Source: Flavobacterium sp. N3904
GTDB lineage: Bacteria; Bacteroidota; Bacteroidia; Flavobacteriales; Flavobacteriaceae
Length of the DNA stretch: 64,000 bases
Direction: 5' to 3'
Assembly: GCF_025947305.1 (NCBI RefSeq)
Contig: NZ_CP110009.1
Span: forward strand, 1,901,501 to 1,965,500
Shown piece after piece: positions 1 to 11,546 of the stretch. How positions within the stretch are numbered: the first letter of the stretch is position 1; every line of letters begins with the position of its first letter. The notes beneath the pieces were generated by a model. It was not told the DNA's origin and ran no database searches. It saw nothing but the letters and a program-made list of their open reading frames with translations. The position numbers and the translations under genes are program-made.

Positions 1-51
1 TTTCAGGTTCGATTACGTTTAATCGAAAACCGTTACCGCAAATCAATACAT

Positions 52-450
52 ATGTATACAGATCCAATTGCAGATTATTTGACGAGAGTTAGAAACGCTG
101 TGGCTGCAAACCACAAAGTTGTCGAAATTCCAGCTTCTAATCTAAAAAAAGAAATAACAAAGATCTTATTTGATCAAGGTTATATCTTAAGTTACAAATT
201 TGAAGACAACGCTGTACAGGGTTCAATCAAAATTGCTTTGAAGTACGATAAAGATACTAAAGAGCCTGTAATAAAAGATATCCAAAGAATTAGTAAACCA
301 GGTTTACGTAAGTATGCAGGTGCTTCTAAAATACCAAGAATCCTTAACGGATTGGGAATTGCTATTGTTTCAACTTCAAAAGGGTTGATGACAGGTAAAC
401 AAGCCAAGCAATTAAATGTAGGTGGAGAAGTAATTTGTTACGTATACTAA
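52..450 (+). CDS. rpsH: 30S ribosomal protein S8
   Basis: Primary 16S rRNA-binding protein of the small subunit, needed for assembly of the central domain; in many bacteria it also represses its own operon. The 132-residue product has the usual length, begins [16 protein letters not shown] and ends with the conserved [13 protein letters not shown] C-terminus. It opens the visible part of a tightly packed ribosomal operon, 18 bases before rplF. The 51 bases before it hold no recognisable gene end, so rpsN, expected just upstream, lies outside the window. Confidence 0.98.
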   Translation: MYTDPIADYLTRVRNAVAANHKVVEIPASNLKKEITKILFDQGYILSYKFEDNAVQGSIKIALKYDKDTKEPVIKDIQRISKPGLRKYAGASKIPRILNGLGIAIVSTSKGLMTGKQAKQLNVGGEVICYVY

Positions 451-468
451 TTTTAAAGACTATATAAG

Positions 469-1011
469 ATGTCAAGAATAGGTAAAAGCCCAGTAACAAT
501 ACCAGCTGGAGTAACTGTTTCGGTTGCTGATGGTATTATTACAGTAAAAGGAAAAAATGGTCAACTGACACAGGAGTTTTCGGACGTAACTGTTACAGTT
601 GAAGGAGATCAAGTTCAAGTAGAAAGATCTTCTGATCACAAAGACCAAAGAGCAAAACATGGTTTGTACAGATCTTTAATCAATAACATGATTATCGGAG
701 TGTCTGAAGGTTTTACAAAATCTTTGGAATTGGTAGGAGTTGGTTATAGAGCTTCAAATCAAGGTCAAAAATTAGATTTGGCTTTAGGTTTTTCACACAA
801 TATTATTCTAGAAGTTGCACCAGAGGTAACTCTTGAAACAATATCTGAAAAAGGTAAAAATCCAATTGTAAAATTAACATCATTTGACAAACAACTTTTA
901 GGTCAAGTTGCGGCAAAAATTAGAGGTTTCCGTAAACCTGAGCCGTACAAAGGAAAAGGTGTTAAATTTGTAGGTGAAGTATTAAGAAGAAAAGCAGGTA
1001 AATCAGCTTAA
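469..1011 (+). CDS. rplF: 50S ribosomal protein L6
   Basis: L6 binds 23S rRNA near the factor-binding site of the large subunit. The 180-residue product has the normal length and starts [15 protein letters not shown], as in most bacterial L6 proteins. The C-terminal signature around [12 protein letters not shown] is intact. It lies between rpsH and rplR with short gaps, in the conserved spc operon order, and is expected to be co-transcribed and translationally coupled with its neighbours. Confidence 0.98.
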   Translation: MSRIGKSPVTIPAGVTVSVADGIITVKGKNGQLTQEFSDVTVTVEGDQVQVERSSDHKDQRAKHGLYRSLINNMIIGVSEGFTKSLELVGVGYRASNQGQKLDLALGFSHNIILEVAPEVTLETISEKGKNPIVKLTSFDKQLLGQVAAKIRGFRKPEPYKGKGVKFVGEVLRRKAGKSA

Positions 1012-1022
1012 AAAATAACATT

Positions 1023-1373
1023 ATGTCATTAACAAAACCTGAAAGAAGACAAAGAATTAGATTCAGAATTAGAAAAACGATCAGTGGTACTGCTACTAAT
1101 CCAAGACTATCTGTTTTTAGAAGTAACAAAGAAATTTACGCTCAATTAATTGATGATGTAAACGGAGTTACTTTATTGGCTGCTTCTTCAAGAGAAAAAG
1201 AAATAGGAAAAGGTACGAACGTAGAAGTTGCAACTGCAGTTGGGAAACTAGTAGCAGAAAAAGCTTTGAAAGCCGGTATAGATGTTGTAACATTCGATAG
1301 AGGAGGTTATTTATATCATGGTCGTATTAAATCATTAGCGGAAGGCGCGAGAGCGGCTGGACTTAAATTCTAA
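1023..1373 (+). CDS. rplR: 50S ribosomal protein L18
   Basis: L18 binds 5S rRNA and helps dock it onto the large subunit. The 116-residue product is full length, with the basic N-terminus ([16 protein letters not shown]) and the conserved C-terminal [17 protein letters not shown] segment. It lies between rplF and rpsE in standard order; only 6 bases separate its stop from the next start. Confidence 0.98.
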   Translation: MSLTKPERRQRIRFRIRKTISGTATNPRLSVFRSNKEIYAQLIDDVNGVTLLAASSREKEIGKGTNVEVATAVGKLVAEKALKAGIDVVTFDRGGYLYHGRIKSLAEGARAAGLKF

Positions 1374-1379
1374 TATAGT

Positions 1380-1907
1380 ATGTCTAATAGTAAATACAAG
1401 AATGTAGAGCTAGTAAAACCAAGTGGTCTTGAACTAAAAGATCGTTTGGTAAGTGTAAATCGTGTTACTAAAGTTACAAAGGGAGGTAGAGCTTTTGGTT
1501 TTTCTGCTATTGTAGTTGTAGGTGATGAAAATGGAGTGGTTGGTCACGGATTAGGAAAATCTAAAGACGTTTCTGAAGCAATTGCGAAAGCAGTAGAAGA
1601 TGCTAAGAAAAATTTAGTAAAAATTCCTTTGAATGGACAATCTGTTCCTCACGAACAAAAAGGTAAATTTGGTGGTGCACGTGTATTCTTAATTCCTGCC
1701 TCTCATGGTACAGGAGTTATTGCTGGTGGAGCTGTTCGTTCAGTTCTTGAATCAGTAGGAATTCATGATGTATTGTCTAAATCACAAGGATCTTCAAATC
1801 CTCACAACGTAGTGAAAGCAACTTTTGATGCTTTATTACAAATGAGAAGTGCTTATACTGTTGCAAAACAAAGAGGCGTTTCTTTAGAAAAAGTTTTTAA
1901 AGGTTAA
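1380..1907 (+). CDS. rpsE: 30S ribosomal protein S5
   Basis: S5 sits at the mRNA entry side of the small subunit and affects decoding accuracy. The 175-residue product carries the S5 signature region ([20 protein letters not shown]) followed by the C-terminal domain ([15 protein letters not shown]). Length and position between rplR and rpmD are typical. Confidence 0.98.
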   Translation: MSNSKYKNVELVKPSGLELKDRLVSVNRVTKVTKGGRAFGFSAIVVVGDENGVVGHGLGKSKDVSEAIAKAVEDAKKNLVKIPLNGQSVPHEQKGKFGGARVFLIPASHGTGVIAGGAVRSVLESVGIHDVLSKSQGSSNPHNVVKATFDALLQMRSAYTVAKQRGVSLEKVFKG

Positions 1908-1919
1908 TTCAAGGAAATT

Positions 1920-2102
1920 ATGGCTAAATTATTAGTAAAACAAGTTAGAAGCAAAATCAACTGCCCTCTTACTCAAAAAAGAGGTTTGGAAGCTTTAGGT
2001 CTACGTAAAATGGGACAAGTTGTAGAGCATGATTCAAATCCTACAATCCTTGGGATGATAAATAAAGTTAAACACTTAGTTTCTGTTGAAGAAACTAAAT
2101 AA
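1920..2102 (+). CDS. rpmD: 50S ribosomal protein L30
   Basis: Small 60-residue large-subunit protein with the typical start [13 protein letters not shown] and a conserved [13 protein letters not shown] segment. It sits between rpsE and rplO, as in the standard spc operon, with gaps of about a dozen bases on each side. Confidence 0.97.
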   Translation: MAKLLVKQVRSKINCPLTQKRGLEALGLRKMGQVVEHDSNPTILGMINKVKHLVSVEETK

Positions 2103-2113
2103 CAAATACTGTT

Positions 2114-2566
2114 ATGAATTTAAGTAACTTACAACCTGCTGAAGGTTCTACACACAATCAAAATAAAAGATTAGGTAGAGGAGAAGGTTCTGGTAAAGGT
2201 GGTACCTCTGCAAGAGGACACAAAGGAGCAAAATCTCGTTCTGGTTATTCTAAAAAGATTGGTTTTGAAGGTGGGCAAATGCCTCTTCAAAGACGTGTGC
2301 CTAAGTTTGGTTTCACTAACATCAATCGTAAAGAATACGAGGGTGTTAATCTTGATACTCTTCAATTATTAGTTGATAATGGAGTAATTACAGATACTGT
2401 TGATATGACAGTTTATGTAGCTAATCGTCTTGCTACCAAAAATGAAATCGTTAAGATTTTAGGTAGAGGAGAATTGACAGCAAAATTAAAAGTAACTGCT
2501 CACAAATTTACTGCTACTGCAAAAGCTGCTATTGAAGCTGCTGGAGGAGAAGCTGTAATCATGTAA
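2114..2566 (+). CDS. rplO: 50S ribosomal protein L15
   Basis: Late-assembly large-subunit protein of 150 residues. The N-terminal half is the usual glycine- and arginine-rich extension (RLGRGEGSGKGGTSARGHKG) that threads into rRNA, followed by the globular C-terminal domain. It is directly upstream of secY, the conserved order. Confidence 0.98.
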   Translation: MNLSNLQPAEGSTHNQNKRLGRGEGSGKGGTSARGHKGAKSRSGYSKKIGFEGGQMPLQRRVPKFGFTNINRKEYEGVNLDTLQLLVDNGVITDTVDMTVYVANRLATKNEIVKILGRGELTAKLKVTAHKFTATAKAAIEAAGGEAVIM

Positions 2567-2579
2567 TTTTTCAATTAAG

Positions 2580-3926
2580 ATGAAGAAATTTATTGAATCA
2601 ATAAGTAATGTTTGGAAAATAGAAGAACTAAAGAATAGAATTCTTATTACTTTAGGTCTACTTCTTGTTTATCGTTTTGGTGCTCATGTTACACTTCCAG
2701 GAATTGACGCAACTCAATTAACTGGTTTAGCAGGACAGACAAAAAATGGATTAGGATCTATTCTAGACATGTTTACCGGAGGTGCATTTTCTAAAGCTTC
2801 AGTTTTTGCTTTGGGAATTATGCCTTACATTTCTGCATCTATTGTAGTGCAACTTATGGGAATTGCAATTCCTTATTTGCAAAAACTTCAAAGCGATGGA
2901 GAGAGTGGTAGAAAAAAAATCAATCAAATTACCCGTTGGTTAACTATTGTTATTACATTAGTACAAGGACCAACTTATATCTACAATCTTTATAGAACTT
3001 TACCTAGTTCAGCATTTTTATTAGGGTTTAACTCTTTTGAATTCTTATTTTCTTCAGTGGTTATTCTAGTTACAGGTACAATTTTTGCCATGTGGTTAGG
3101 AGAAAAAATTACTGATAAAGGAATCGGAAACGGTATTTCCCTTTTGATTATGGTTGGTATATTAGCTAGGTTGCCTCAAGCTTTTATGCAAGAATTCACA
3201 ACTAGAGTTACTAATAATAATGGAGGACCAATGTTATTGGTTATCGAAATCATTATTTGGTTGCTTGTTATTATTTCTTGTGTATTATTAGTTATGGCAA
3301 TTAGAAAAATTCCAGTGCAGTATGCTCGTCGTACAACTTCTGGAGATTTCGAACAAGATATGATGGGTGGTAACAGACAATGGATTCCATTAAAGCTTAA
3401 TGCATCTGGTGTAATGCCAATTATATTTGCACAAGCAATTATGTTTATTCCTGCTGCTGTCGCTGGTTTGTCTAAGTCAGATGCATCACAATCTATTGTT
3501 GGTGCTTTTAGTAACATGTTTGGATTTTGGTATAACCTTGTTTTTGCAACTTTGATAGTTGTATTTACTTTCTTTTATACTGCCATTACAGTACCTACTA
3601 ACAAAATGTCTGATGATTTAAAGAGAAGCGGTGGTTTTATTCCTGGGATTAGACCCGGAGCAGAAACTTCTGATTATCTTGATAAAGTGATGTCTTTGAT
3701 AACTTTTCCAGGATCTTTATTTCTTGCTTTGATAGCTGTGTTCCCAGCGATTGTTGTGAGTCTTATGGATGTTCAACAATCTTGGGCTATGTTTTTTGGA
3801 GGGACTTCATTGATAATTATGGTTGGAGTTGCAATTGATACAATTCAACAAATTAATTCATACTTGTTGAATAAACATTATGATGGTTTGATGAAAAGTG
3901 GTAAAAATAGAAAAGCGGTAGCTTAA
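2580..3926 (+). CDS. secY: Preprotein translocase subunit SecY
   Basis: Channel subunit of the Sec translocon in the inner membrane; with SecE and SecG it moves unfolded proteins across or into the membrane. The 448-residue product has the expected ten hydrophobic segments. It contains the SecY signatures GIMPYISASIVVQL near residue 80 and the loop around PGIRPGAETSDYL near residue 355. It lies within the ribosomal operon between rplO and infA; the gap to infA is only three bases, implying coupled translation. Confidence 0.98.
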   Translation: MKKFIESISNVWKIEELKNRILITLGLLLVYRFGAHVTLPGIDATQLTGLAGQTKNGLGSILDMFTGGAFSKASVFALGIMPYISASIVVQLMGIAIPYLQKLQSDGESGRKKINQITRWLTIVITLVQGPTYIYNLYRTLPSSAFLLGFNSFEFLFSSVVILVTGTIFAMWLGEKITDKGIGNGISLLIMVGILARLPQAFMQEFTTRVTNNNGGPMLLVIEIIIWLLVIISCVLLVMAIRKIPVQYARRTTSGDFEQDMMGGNRQWIPLKLNASGVMPIIFAQAIMFIPAAVAGLSKSDASQSIVGAFSNMFGFWYNLVFATLIVVFTFFYTAITVPTNKMSDDLKRSGGFIPGIRPGAETSDYLDKVMSLITFPGSLFLALIAVFPAIVVSLMDVQQSWAMFFGGTSLIIMVGVAIDTIQQINSYLLNKHYDGLMKSGKNRKAVA

Positions 3927-3929
3927 CTT

Positions 3930-4145
3930 ATGGCAAAACAATCAGCAATAGAACAAGACGGATCCATCATCGAAGCATTATCAAATGCGATGTTCCGTGT
4001 AGAGTTAGAAAATGGACATATTGTAATTGCTCATATTTCTGGAAAAATGCGTATGCATTATATCAAATTATTACCTGGTGATAAAGTGAAACTAGAAATG
4101 AGTCCTTATGATTTGTCAAAAGCAAGAATTACTTATAGATATTAA
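3930..4145 (+). CDS. infA: Translation initiation factor IF-1
   Basis: Single OB-fold protein of 71 residues that occupies the ribosomal A site during initiation. The sequence is canonical ([36 protein letters not shown]). Its start follows the secY stop by three bases and rpmJ follows within 12 bases, the usual order in Bacteroidota. Confidence 0.98.
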   Translation: MAKQSAIEQDGSIIEALSNAMFRVELENGHIVIAHISGKMRMHYIKLLPGDKVKLEMSPYDLSKARITYRY

Positions 4146-4157
4146 AGGATATTCACT

Positions 4158-4274
4158 ATGAAAGTTAGAGCATCAGTAAAAAAGAGAAGTCCCGAGTGCA
4201 AAATTGTGCGTAGAAAAGGGAGATTGTACGTAATAAACAAAAAGAATCCTAGATTTAAACAAAGACAAGGATAA
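4158..4274 (+). CDS. rpmJ: 50S ribosomal protein L36, zinc-ligand-poor form
   Basis: A 38-codon gene starting with ATG at 4158 and stopping at 4274, between infA and rpsM. It reads [19 protein letters not shown] and ends [12 protein letters not shown], the conserved L36 frame. Classical zinc-binding L36 has three Cys and one His as ligands. Here only one Cys remains and the other ligand positions are replaced, so this is the zinc-independent (C-minus) type. The rpsM start follows two bases after its stop. Confidence 0.96.
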   Translation: MKVRASVKKRSPECKIVRRKGRLYVINKKNPRFKQRQG

Positions 4275-4276
4275 TT

Positions 4277-4651
4277 ATGGCAAGAATAGCAGGGGTAGAT
4301 ATCCCGAAAAATAAGAGAGGTGTTATAGCACTTACCTACATCTTCGGATTAGGAAATAGTAGAGCAATTGAGATTTTAGAAAAAGCTCAAGTTAGCCAAG
4401 ATAAAAAAGTTCAAGACTGGAATGATGACGAGATCGGAGCAATTCGTGAGGCGGTATCAGCTTTCAAAATTGAAGGAGAATTACGTTCTGAAGTTTCTTT
4501 AAACATCAAACGTTTAATGGATATTGGATGTTATAGAGGTATCCGTCATAGATCTGGTCTTCCATTAAGAGGACAAAGAACTAAAAACAACTCTAGAACA
4601 AGAAAAGGTAAAAGAAAAACTGTTGCGAACAAGAAAAAAGCAACTAAATAA
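4277..4651 (+). CDS. rpsM: 30S ribosomal protein S13
   Basis: S13 sits at the head of the small subunit and contacts the P-site tRNA and the intersubunit bridge. The 124-residue product starts [15 protein letters not shown] and ends in the basic tail with [18 protein letters not shown]. It lies in the classic rpmJ-rpsM-rpsK order. Confidence 0.98.
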   Translation: MARIAGVDIPKNKRGVIALTYIFGLGNSRAIEILEKAQVSQDKKVQDWNDDEIGAIREAVSAFKIEGELRSEVSLNIKRLMDIGCYRGIRHRSGLPLRGQRTKNNSRTRKGKRKTVANKKKATK

Positions 4652-4659
4652 TAAGTAAT

Positions 4660-5043
4660 ATGGCTAAAGCAACTGCAAAAAAACGTAAAGTTATCGTTGA
4701 ATCAACGGGAGAAGCTCATATTTCTGCTACCTTCAATAACATCATTATTTCTTTGACTAACAAAAAAGGTGAAGTTATTTCTTGGTCTTCAGCTGGTAAA
4801 ATGGGTTTTAGAGGTTCTAAAAAGAACACTCCATACGCAGCTCAAATGGCAGCAGAAGATTGTAGTAAAGTAGCTCTTGAGGCTGGACTTAAAAAAGTAA
4901 AGGTTTATGTAAAAGGACCAGGAAACGGACGTGAGTCTGCTATCCGTTCTTTGCATAACGGTGGAATTGAAGTTACAGAGATTATCGATGTTACTCCAAT
5001 GCCTCACAATGGATGTCGTCCTCCAAAAAGACGTAGAGTTTAA
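4660..5043 (+). CDS. rpsK: 30S ribosomal protein S11
   Basis: Platform protein of the small subunit. The 127-residue product has the conserved core ([15 protein letters not shown]) and the C-terminal S11 signature [17 protein letters not shown]. It is nine bases after rpsM; a 92-base gap then precedes rpsD. Confidence 0.98.
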   Translation: MAKATAKKRKVIVESTGEAHISATFNNIIISLTNKKGEVISWSSAGKMGFRGSKKNTPYAAQMAAEDCSKVALEAGLKKVKVYVKGPGNGRESAIRSLHNGGIEVTEIIDVTPMPHNGCRPPKRRRV

Positions 5044-5135
5044 TACTCAAAAATTTTTATAGTATAACCTAGATTGAATATAGATTATCGAAGGATAAGA
5101 CCTGAATTCATAATCTCAATCTTAAACAATTTAAA

Positions 5136-5741
5136 ATGGCAAGATATACTGGTCCTAGTACAAGAATCGCTCGTAAATTTGGCGAGGCAATTTTCGGAGA
5201 CGATAAAGCTTTCGAAAAAAGAAATTATCCACCTGGTCAACACGGGATGGCTAAAAAAAGAGGGAAAAAATCTGAATATGCTGTCCAGTTAATGGAAAAG
5301 CAAAAAGCTAAATATTCTTATGGAATTTTAGAAAAACAATTCAGAAATTTATTCGAAAAAGCATCAGCTACCAAAGGTGTAACTGGTGAAGTATTGTTAC
5401 AATTGTGTGAAGCAAGACTTGATAATGTAGTTTTTAGAATGGGGATTGCTCCATCTAGAAGAGGTGCACGTCAAATCGTTTCTCACCGTCACATTACAGT
5501 AAACGGAGAAAATGTAAATATTCCTTCTTATCACTTGAAACCAGGTGATGTTGTTGGTGTTCGTGAAAAGTCTAAATCTATAGAAGCTATCGAACGTTCT
5601 TTATCTAATTCAAGTCATGTTTATGAATGGATTACTTGGAATAATGAAACTAAATCAGGTACTTTTGTTACTGTTCCTGCTAGGCTTCAAATTCCAGAAA
5701 ACATCAAAGAACAATTAATCGTAGAGTTGTACAACAAATAA
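5136..5741 (+). CDS. rpsD: 30S ribosomal protein S4
   Basis: Primary assembly protein that binds the 5' domain of 16S rRNA. The 201-residue product starts [20 protein letters not shown] and contains the S4 RNA-binding fold around residues 90-155 ([20 protein letters not shown]). The N-terminal region lacks the Cys cluster found in zinc-binding S4 proteins. A 72-codon reading frame starting at 5074 in another phase overlaps the gene and is not considered real. Confidence 0.98.
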   Translation: MARYTGPSTRIARKFGEAIFGDDKAFEKRNYPPGQHGMAKKRGKKSEYAVQLMEKQKAKYSYGILEKQFRNLFEKASATKGVTGEVLLQLCEARLDNVVFRMGIAPSRRGARQIVSHRHITVNGENVNIPSYHLKPGDVVGVREKSKSIEAIERSLSNSSHVYEWITWNNETKSGTFVTVPARLQIPENIKEQLIVELYNK

Positions 5742-5762
5742 TAATTGACTTAGTCGAAATTT

Positions 5763-6755
5763 ATGGCAATATTTAATTTTCAGAAGCCCGATAAAGTTAT
5801 CATGATCGATTCAACCGATTTTGAAGGTAAGTTTGAATTCAGACCTTTAGAACCAGGATACGGATTGACCGTTGGTAATGCACTTAGAAGAGTTTTGCTT
5901 TCAGCATTAGAAGGTTATGCAATTACATCTGTTCGTATAGAAGGTGTAGATCATGAGTTTTCTACTATTTCAGGAGTTGTTGAAGACGTTACCGAAATTA
6001 TCCTTAATCTTAAACAAGTACGTTTCAAACGTCAAATTGAAGATATAGATAATGAATCAGTTACTATTTCTGTTTCAGGTAAAGATCAATTGACAGCTGG
6101 TGATTTTCAAAAATTCATTTCAGGTTTCCAAGTTTTGAATCCAGAATTGGTTATCTGTAATTTGGATAGTAAAATCAAACTGAATTTCGATTTAACCATC
6201 GAAAAAGGTAGAGGATATGTTCCTGCTGAAGAGAACAAAAAACAAAATGCTGCAATAGGAACTATTTTTACTGACTCAATTTTTACTCCGGTAAAAAATG
6301 TTAAGTATTCAATTGAAAACTTCCGTGTAGAGCAAAAAACAGATTACGAAAAATTGGTTTTTGAAATAAAAACTGATGGTTCTATCAATCCTAAAGATGC
6401 TCTTACTGAAGCTGCAAAAGTTTTAATTCACCATTTTATGTTGTTTTCTGACGAAAGAATTACACTTGAGGCTGATGAAATTGCACAAACAGAATCGTAT
6501 GATGAAGAATCATTACATATGAGACAATTGCTTAAAACTAAGCTTGTTGATATGGATTTGTCTGTTAGAGCATTAAATTGCTTGAAAGCGGCTGAAGTTG
6601 ATACACTTGGAGATTTAGTATCGTTCAATAAAAATGACCTAATGAAATTCCGTAATTTCGGTAAAAAATCTTTAACGGAACTAGACGAACTAGTTGCGAT
6701 TAAAAATTTGAACTTCGGAATGGATTTGGCAAAATACAAACTAGATAAAGAATAA
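5763..6755 (+). CDS. rpoA: DNA-directed RNA polymerase subunit alpha
   Basis: Alpha subunit; its dimer nucleates core polymerase assembly and its C-terminal domain contacts promoter DNA and activators. The 330-residue product has the N-terminal dimerisation domain (about 1-235, with [20 protein letters not shown]), an acidic linker and a C-terminal helix-hairpin domain (about 255-325, [18 protein letters not shown]). It sits between rpsD and rplQ as expected. Confidence 0.98.
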   Translation: MAIFNFQKPDKVIMIDSTDFEGKFEFRPLEPGYGLTVGNALRRVLLSALEGYAITSVRIEGVDHEFSTISGVVEDVTEIILNLKQVRFKRQIEDIDNESVTISVSGKDQLTAGDFQKFISGFQVLNPELVICNLDSKIKLNFDLTIEKGRGYVPAEENKKQNAAIGTIFTDSIFTPVKNVKYSIENFRVEQKTDYEKLVFEIKTDGSINPKDALTEAAKVLIHHFMLFSDERITLEADEIAQTESYDEESLHMRQLLKTKLVDMDLSVRALNCLKAAEVDTLGDLVSFNKNDLMKFRNFGKKSLTELDELVAIKNLNFGMDLAKYKLDKE

Positions 6756-6817
6756 ATTACTTCATATTTTGCTCTCCAAAGTGGATAGTAGCAAGATGAA
6801 GTTATAAAAAACAAGTC

Positions 6818-7306
6818 ATGAGACACGGAAAAAAATTCAATCACTTAAGCAGACAGACTGCACATAGAAGTTCTATGTTGGCTAATATGGCTTGTTCTCT
6901 TATTGAGCACAAACGTATTAACACTACTGTTGCTAAAGCTAAAGCGCTTAAACAATTTGTTGAACCGCTTATAACAAAATCAAAATCAGATACAACTCAC
7001 AATCGTCGTATCGTTTTTGCTTACTTACGTAGTAAATATGCAGTAACTGACTTGTTCAGAGATGTAGCTGCTAAAGTAGGTGATCGTCCAGGAGGATACA
7101 CACGTATCATTAAAGTTGGAAATCGTTTAGGAGATAATGCTGATATGGCAATGATCGAATTGGTAGATTTCAATGAGCTTTACAACGGAGGTAAGAAAGA
7201 AGTTAAAAAAGCAAAAAGCCGTCGTGGTGGGAAAGCTAAAAAAGCAGACGAAGCTACTGAAGCTCCAGCTGCTGAAGTTGAATCAACTGATACTGCTGCT
7301 GAATAA
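6818..7306 (+). CDS. rplQ: 50S ribosomal protein L17
   Basis: Large-subunit protein near the exit tunnel. The first ~125 residues are canonical L17 ([20 protein letters not shown]). Residues ~126-162 form a Lys-, Ala- and Glu-rich low-complexity tail ending [10 protein letters not shown]; such extended tails are common in Bacteroidota L17. It is the last gene of the operon and is followed by a strong terminator. Confidence 0.97.
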   Translation: MRHGKKFNHLSRQTAHRSSMLANMACSLIEHKRINTTVAKAKALKQFVEPLITKSKSDTTHNRRIVFAYLRSKYAVTDLFRDVAAKVGDRPGGYTRIIKVGNRLGDNADMAMIELVDFNELYNGGKKEVKKAKSRRGGKAKKADEATEAPAAEVESTDTAAE

Positions 7307-7334
7307 TTATGAAAATAATCATTCGATAATAATC

Positions 7335-7369
7335 AAGGATAAACTATTTATAGTTTATCCTTTTTTTTT
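7335..7369 (+). terminator. Rho-independent terminator of the ribosomal operon
   Basis: A perfect 12-bp stem (AAGGATAAACTA at 7335-7346 paired with TAGTTTATCCTT at 7351-7362) closes a 4-base loop and runs into an unbroken T tract. It lies 29 bases after the rplQ stop and probably ends the whole ribosomal transcript. Confidence 0.95.
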
Positions 7370-7538
7370 GTTTTCTAAAACCATTTTTGTTCATTTTACT
7401 AATTATCGAAAACAGAATTGTAATCATGGCATTTTGTAATGTAAAAGATTATTTCTTTCTTTTTTTTGAACAATTTTTTGTCTTTTTGTTACTCTTTGTT
7501 ATCGAGTACCTCATTGATTGAATTATTTATTAAAAACA

Positions 7539-7569
7539 TTGCATCCGCTGTTTTAAAAAATTAAATTTG
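7539..7569 (+). promoter_or_regulatory. Bacteroidota-type promoter of carA
   Basis: A TTG at 7539-7541 and TAAATTTG at 7562-7569 match the -33 (TTG) and -7 (TAnnTTTG) boxes of Bacteroidota sigma-A promoters, with 20 bases between. The -7 box overlaps a possible upstream ATG at 7567, so translation from there is unlikely. This supports the carA start at 7588 with a very short leader. Confidence 0.75.
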
Positions 7570-7587
7570 CACAATATTAAATTACAC

Positions 7588-8697
7588 ATGAAATATACAA
7601 CACGAAAAAGCGCTATTCTTCTATTAAGTGACGGAACAATTTTTCACGGAAAATCTATTGGAATAAGTGGTAAAACATTTGGAGAAGTTTGTTTTAATAC
7701 AGGCATGACCGGTTATCAGGAGATTTTTACTGATCCTTCTTATTTTGGTCAGTTAATGGTTGCTACAAATGCCCATATTGGGAATTACGGGGTAAATGAC
7801 AAAGAGGTTGAATCTAACAGTATTAAAATAGCAGGTTTAATTTGCAAAAATTTTAGTTTTAATTATTCTCGTGAAGATTCTGCGGGTAGTTTAGAAGATT
7901 ATTTTATCAAAGAGAATTTGATCTGTATTTCAGATGTTGATACTCGAGCATTAGTAAGTTATATTCGTGAAAACGGGGCAATGAATGCTGTTATATGTAC
8001 TGATGACACTGCTGTAGAAGAATTAAAAATCTTATTAGCTGAAGTTCCTGACATGAAAGGATTGGAATTGGCTTCAAAAGTTTCTACTAAAGCGCCTTAT
8101 TTTTATGGAGATGAAAACGCTACTTATAAAATTTCTGCTTTAGATTTGGGAATTAAAGAAAATATACTTCGTAATCTGGCAAAAAGAGATTGTTATATTA
8201 AAGTGTTTCCTTATGATGCTACTTTTCAGGAATTGGCATCATTTGATCCTGATGGTTTTTTCTTGTCTAATGGTCCTGGAGATCCAGATCCTTTAGAAAG
8301 TGCCATAAACGTAGCTAAAGAGATAATCGTAAATGATAAACCTTTGTTTGGAATTTGTTTAGGGCATCAGGTTATTGCTTTGGCAAATGGTGTTTCAACT
8401 TATAAAATGTTCAATGGTCACAGAGGGATTAATCATCCTGTAAAAAATATAATAACGGGGCGTGGTGAAATCACTTCTCAGAATCATGGTTTTGCAGTAA
8501 ATAAAGAAGAATTGGACGATCATCCTGATTTAGAAATTACTCATTTGCATTTGAACGATGGTACAGTTGCAGGTATGAGAATGAAAAATAAAAATTGTTT
8601 TTCTGTTCAATATCATCCTGAAGCTAGCCCTGGACCGCACGATTCTTCTTATCTTTTTGATCAGTTTATTGAAAATATCAAATCTGTACAAGACTAA
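7588..8697 (+). CDS. carA: Carbamoyl-phosphate synthase small (glutaminase) subunit
   Basis: Hydrolyses glutamine and channels ammonia to the large subunit CarB to make carbamoyl phosphate for arginine and pyrimidine synthesis. The 369-residue product has the N-terminal CPSase domain and a C-terminal class I glutamine amidotransferase domain. The nucleophile Cys lies near residue 257 in GICLGHQVI, and the His/Glu partners are in QYHPEASPGPH near residues 343-345. I chose the ATG at 7588 because the longer frame starts inside the predicted -7 box. carB is not in the window. Confidence 0.96.
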   Translation: MKYTTRKSAILLLSDGTIFHGKSIGISGKTFGEVCFNTGMTGYQEIFTDPSYFGQLMVATNAHIGNYGVNDKEVESNSIKIAGLICKNFSFNYSREDSAGSLEDYFIKENLICISDVDTRALVSYIRENGAMNAVICTDDTAVEELKILLAEVPDMKGLELASKVSTKAPYFYGDENATYKISALDLGIKENILRNLAKRDCYIKVFPYDATFQELASFDPDGFFLSNGPGDPDPLESAINVAKEIIVNDKPLFGICLGHQVIALANGVSTYKMFNGHRGINHPVKNIITGRGEITSQNHGFAVNKEELDDHPDLEITHLHLNDGTVAGMRMKNKNCFSVQYHPEASPGPHDSSYLFDQFIENIKSVQD

Positions 8698-8764
8698 AAC
8701 GTTATCGTTAATAAATAAAAACATATTAACGTTTTAAGAATAAAGACTTGTGATTTTTTTTACT

Positions 8765-8772
8765 TAATTTTG
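8765..8772 (+). promoter_or_regulatory. -7 box upstream of eno
   Basis: TAATTTTG fits TAnnTTTG and lies 37 bases before the eno start. The nearest upstream TTG (8748-8750) is only 14 bases away, closer than usual, so only the -7 element is claimed. Confidence 0.5.
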
Positions 8773-8797
8773 AGTAAAATACAAATTAATAACATAA

Positions 8798-10102
<1,305 letters not shown>

Positions 10103-10120
10103 TACTAATAGGATTATAAT

Positions 10121-10155
10121 AAAAAAGCCATTCATCTCAAGTGAATGGCTTTTTT
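10121..10155 (+). terminator. Terminator after eno
   Basis: AAAAAAGCCATTCA (10121-10134) pairs perfectly with TGAATGGCTTTTTT (10142-10155) around a 7-base loop. The A and T tracts would let it work in both directions. Confidence 0.93.
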
Positions 10156-10212
10156 ATTGAATATTTAACAAATTGATTGACCATTTAGTTTTTAATTTAA
10201 TGTGGAATTCCT

Positions 10213-10220
10213 TAGATTTG
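10213..10220 (+). promoter_or_regulatory. -7 box upstream of gltA
   Basis: TAGATTTG fits the Bacteroidota -7 consensus and lies 36 bases before the gltA start. No TTG at the usual spacing was found, so this is a weak call. Confidence 0.4.
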
Positions 10221-10256
10221 GTAAATTATAATTTAAATTTTATTTCATAAAAAAAT

Positions 10257-11531
10257 ATGTCAAAAATAGCGATATTAGAAATCGATGGTAATAAATTTGA
10301 GCTTCCGGTAATTATTGGAAGTGAGAATGAAGCTGCCGTAGATATTAGTAAATTACGTGATATGTCGGGGGTGATTACTCTTGATCCGGGTTATAAAAAT
10401 TCTGGTGCTTGTAAAAGTGAAATTACTTTTTTGGATGGGGAACTTGGGATTTTACGTTACAGAGGTTATTCTATTGAAGAGTTAGCTGAAAAATCTCATT
10501 TTCTTGAAGTTTCTTATTTAATAATTTTTGGAAATTTGCCCTCAGTTGAAAGACTGCAACAATTTGAGAACGACATTCGCAAATTCACTTTGGTAAGTGA
10601 AGAAATGAAGATTATTCTAGATGGTTTCCCAAGAACTGCACATCCGATGGGAGTTTTGTCTGCCTTGACAAGTGCTTTGACCGCATTTAACCCTAAGTCT
10701 GTAGATGCCGATAATGAAAAAGACATGTATGACGCAGTTTGTAAAACTATTGCTAAATTTTTAGTTATTGCTACCTGGACTTATAGAAAAAGTATGGGAT
10801 ATCCTTTGAATTACTATGATAATACAATTGGATACGTTGAGAATTTTATGAATTTGATGTTTAAGTTGCCTACAGGGCCTTATACAGCAAATCCAATTAT
10901 AATAGATGCATTAGATAAATTATTTATTTTACACGCAGATCATGAACAAAATTGTTCTACATCTACAGTTAGAATGGTAGGTTCATCTCATGCTGGTCTT
11001 TTTGCTTCAATTTCAGCAGGAGTTTCGGCTTTATGGGGTCCATTGCACGGAGGTGCTAACCAAGCCGTACTTGAAATGTTGGAAGAAATACATGCCACTG
11101 GTGGTGATGCAGACAAATATCTGGCCAAAGCAAAAGATAAAAATGATCCATTCAGATTAATGGGTTTTGGTCATAGAGTTTACAAAAATTTTGATCCAAG
11201 AGCCAAAATTATCAAAAAAGCGGCAGATGAAGTTCTTGCTACTTTGGGTGTAGAAGATCCAATTCTTGAAATTGCTAAAAAGTTGGAGATTGCCGCATTA
11301 GAAGATGAATATTTTAAATCAAGAAATTTATATCCGAATGTAGATTTTTATTCCGGAATTATTTATAGAGCATTAGGAATTCCAACAGATATGTTTACTG
11401 TATTGTTTGCAATAGGCAGATTACCAGGTTGGATCGCACAATGGAAAGAAATGAGGGAGAATAAAGAACCTATTGGAAGACCAAGACAGATTTATACTGG
11501 TTATCCTTTGAGAGAATATCCAAAGTCATAA
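10257..11531 (+). CDS. gltA: Citrate synthase
   Basis: Condenses acetyl-CoA and oxaloacetate to citrate, the entry step of the TCA cycle. The 424-residue product matches hexameric (type II) citrate synthases in length. The catalytic histidines are in GPLHGGANQAVLEML and MGFGHRVYKNFDPRA, and the catalytic Asp region is near YPNVDFYSGI. It is a stand-alone gene with its own terminator. Confidence 0.97.
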   Translation: MSKIAILEIDGNKFELPVIIGSENEAAVDISKLRDMSGVITLDPGYKNSGACKSEITFLDGELGILRYRGYSIEELAEKSHFLEVSYLIIFGNLPSVERLQQFENDIRKFTLVSEEMKIILDGFPRTAHPMGVLSALTSALTAFNPKSVDADNEKDMYDAVCKTIAKFLVIATWTYRKSMGYPLNYYDNTIGYVENFMNLMFKLPTGPYTANPIIIDALDKLFILHADHEQNCSTSTVRMVGSSHAGLFASISAGVSALWGPLHGGANQAVLEMLEEIHATGGDADKYLAKAKDKNDPFRLMGFGHRVYKNFDPRAKIIKKAADEVLATLGVEDPILEIAKKLEIAALEDEYFKSRNLYPNVDFYSGIIYRALGIPTDMFTVLFAIGRLPGWIAQWKEMRENKEPIGRPRQIYTGYPLREYPKS

Positions 11532-11546
11532 TATCATAAATACGAT

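Noticed and set aside
1..51. Possible end of rpsN at the left edge
   Set aside because: None of the three frames gives the conserved S14 C-terminus; treated as intergenic leader.
5074..5292. 72-codon frame overlapping the start of rpsD
   Set aside because: Shadow frame: rpsD in another phase is an unmistakable S4 protein.
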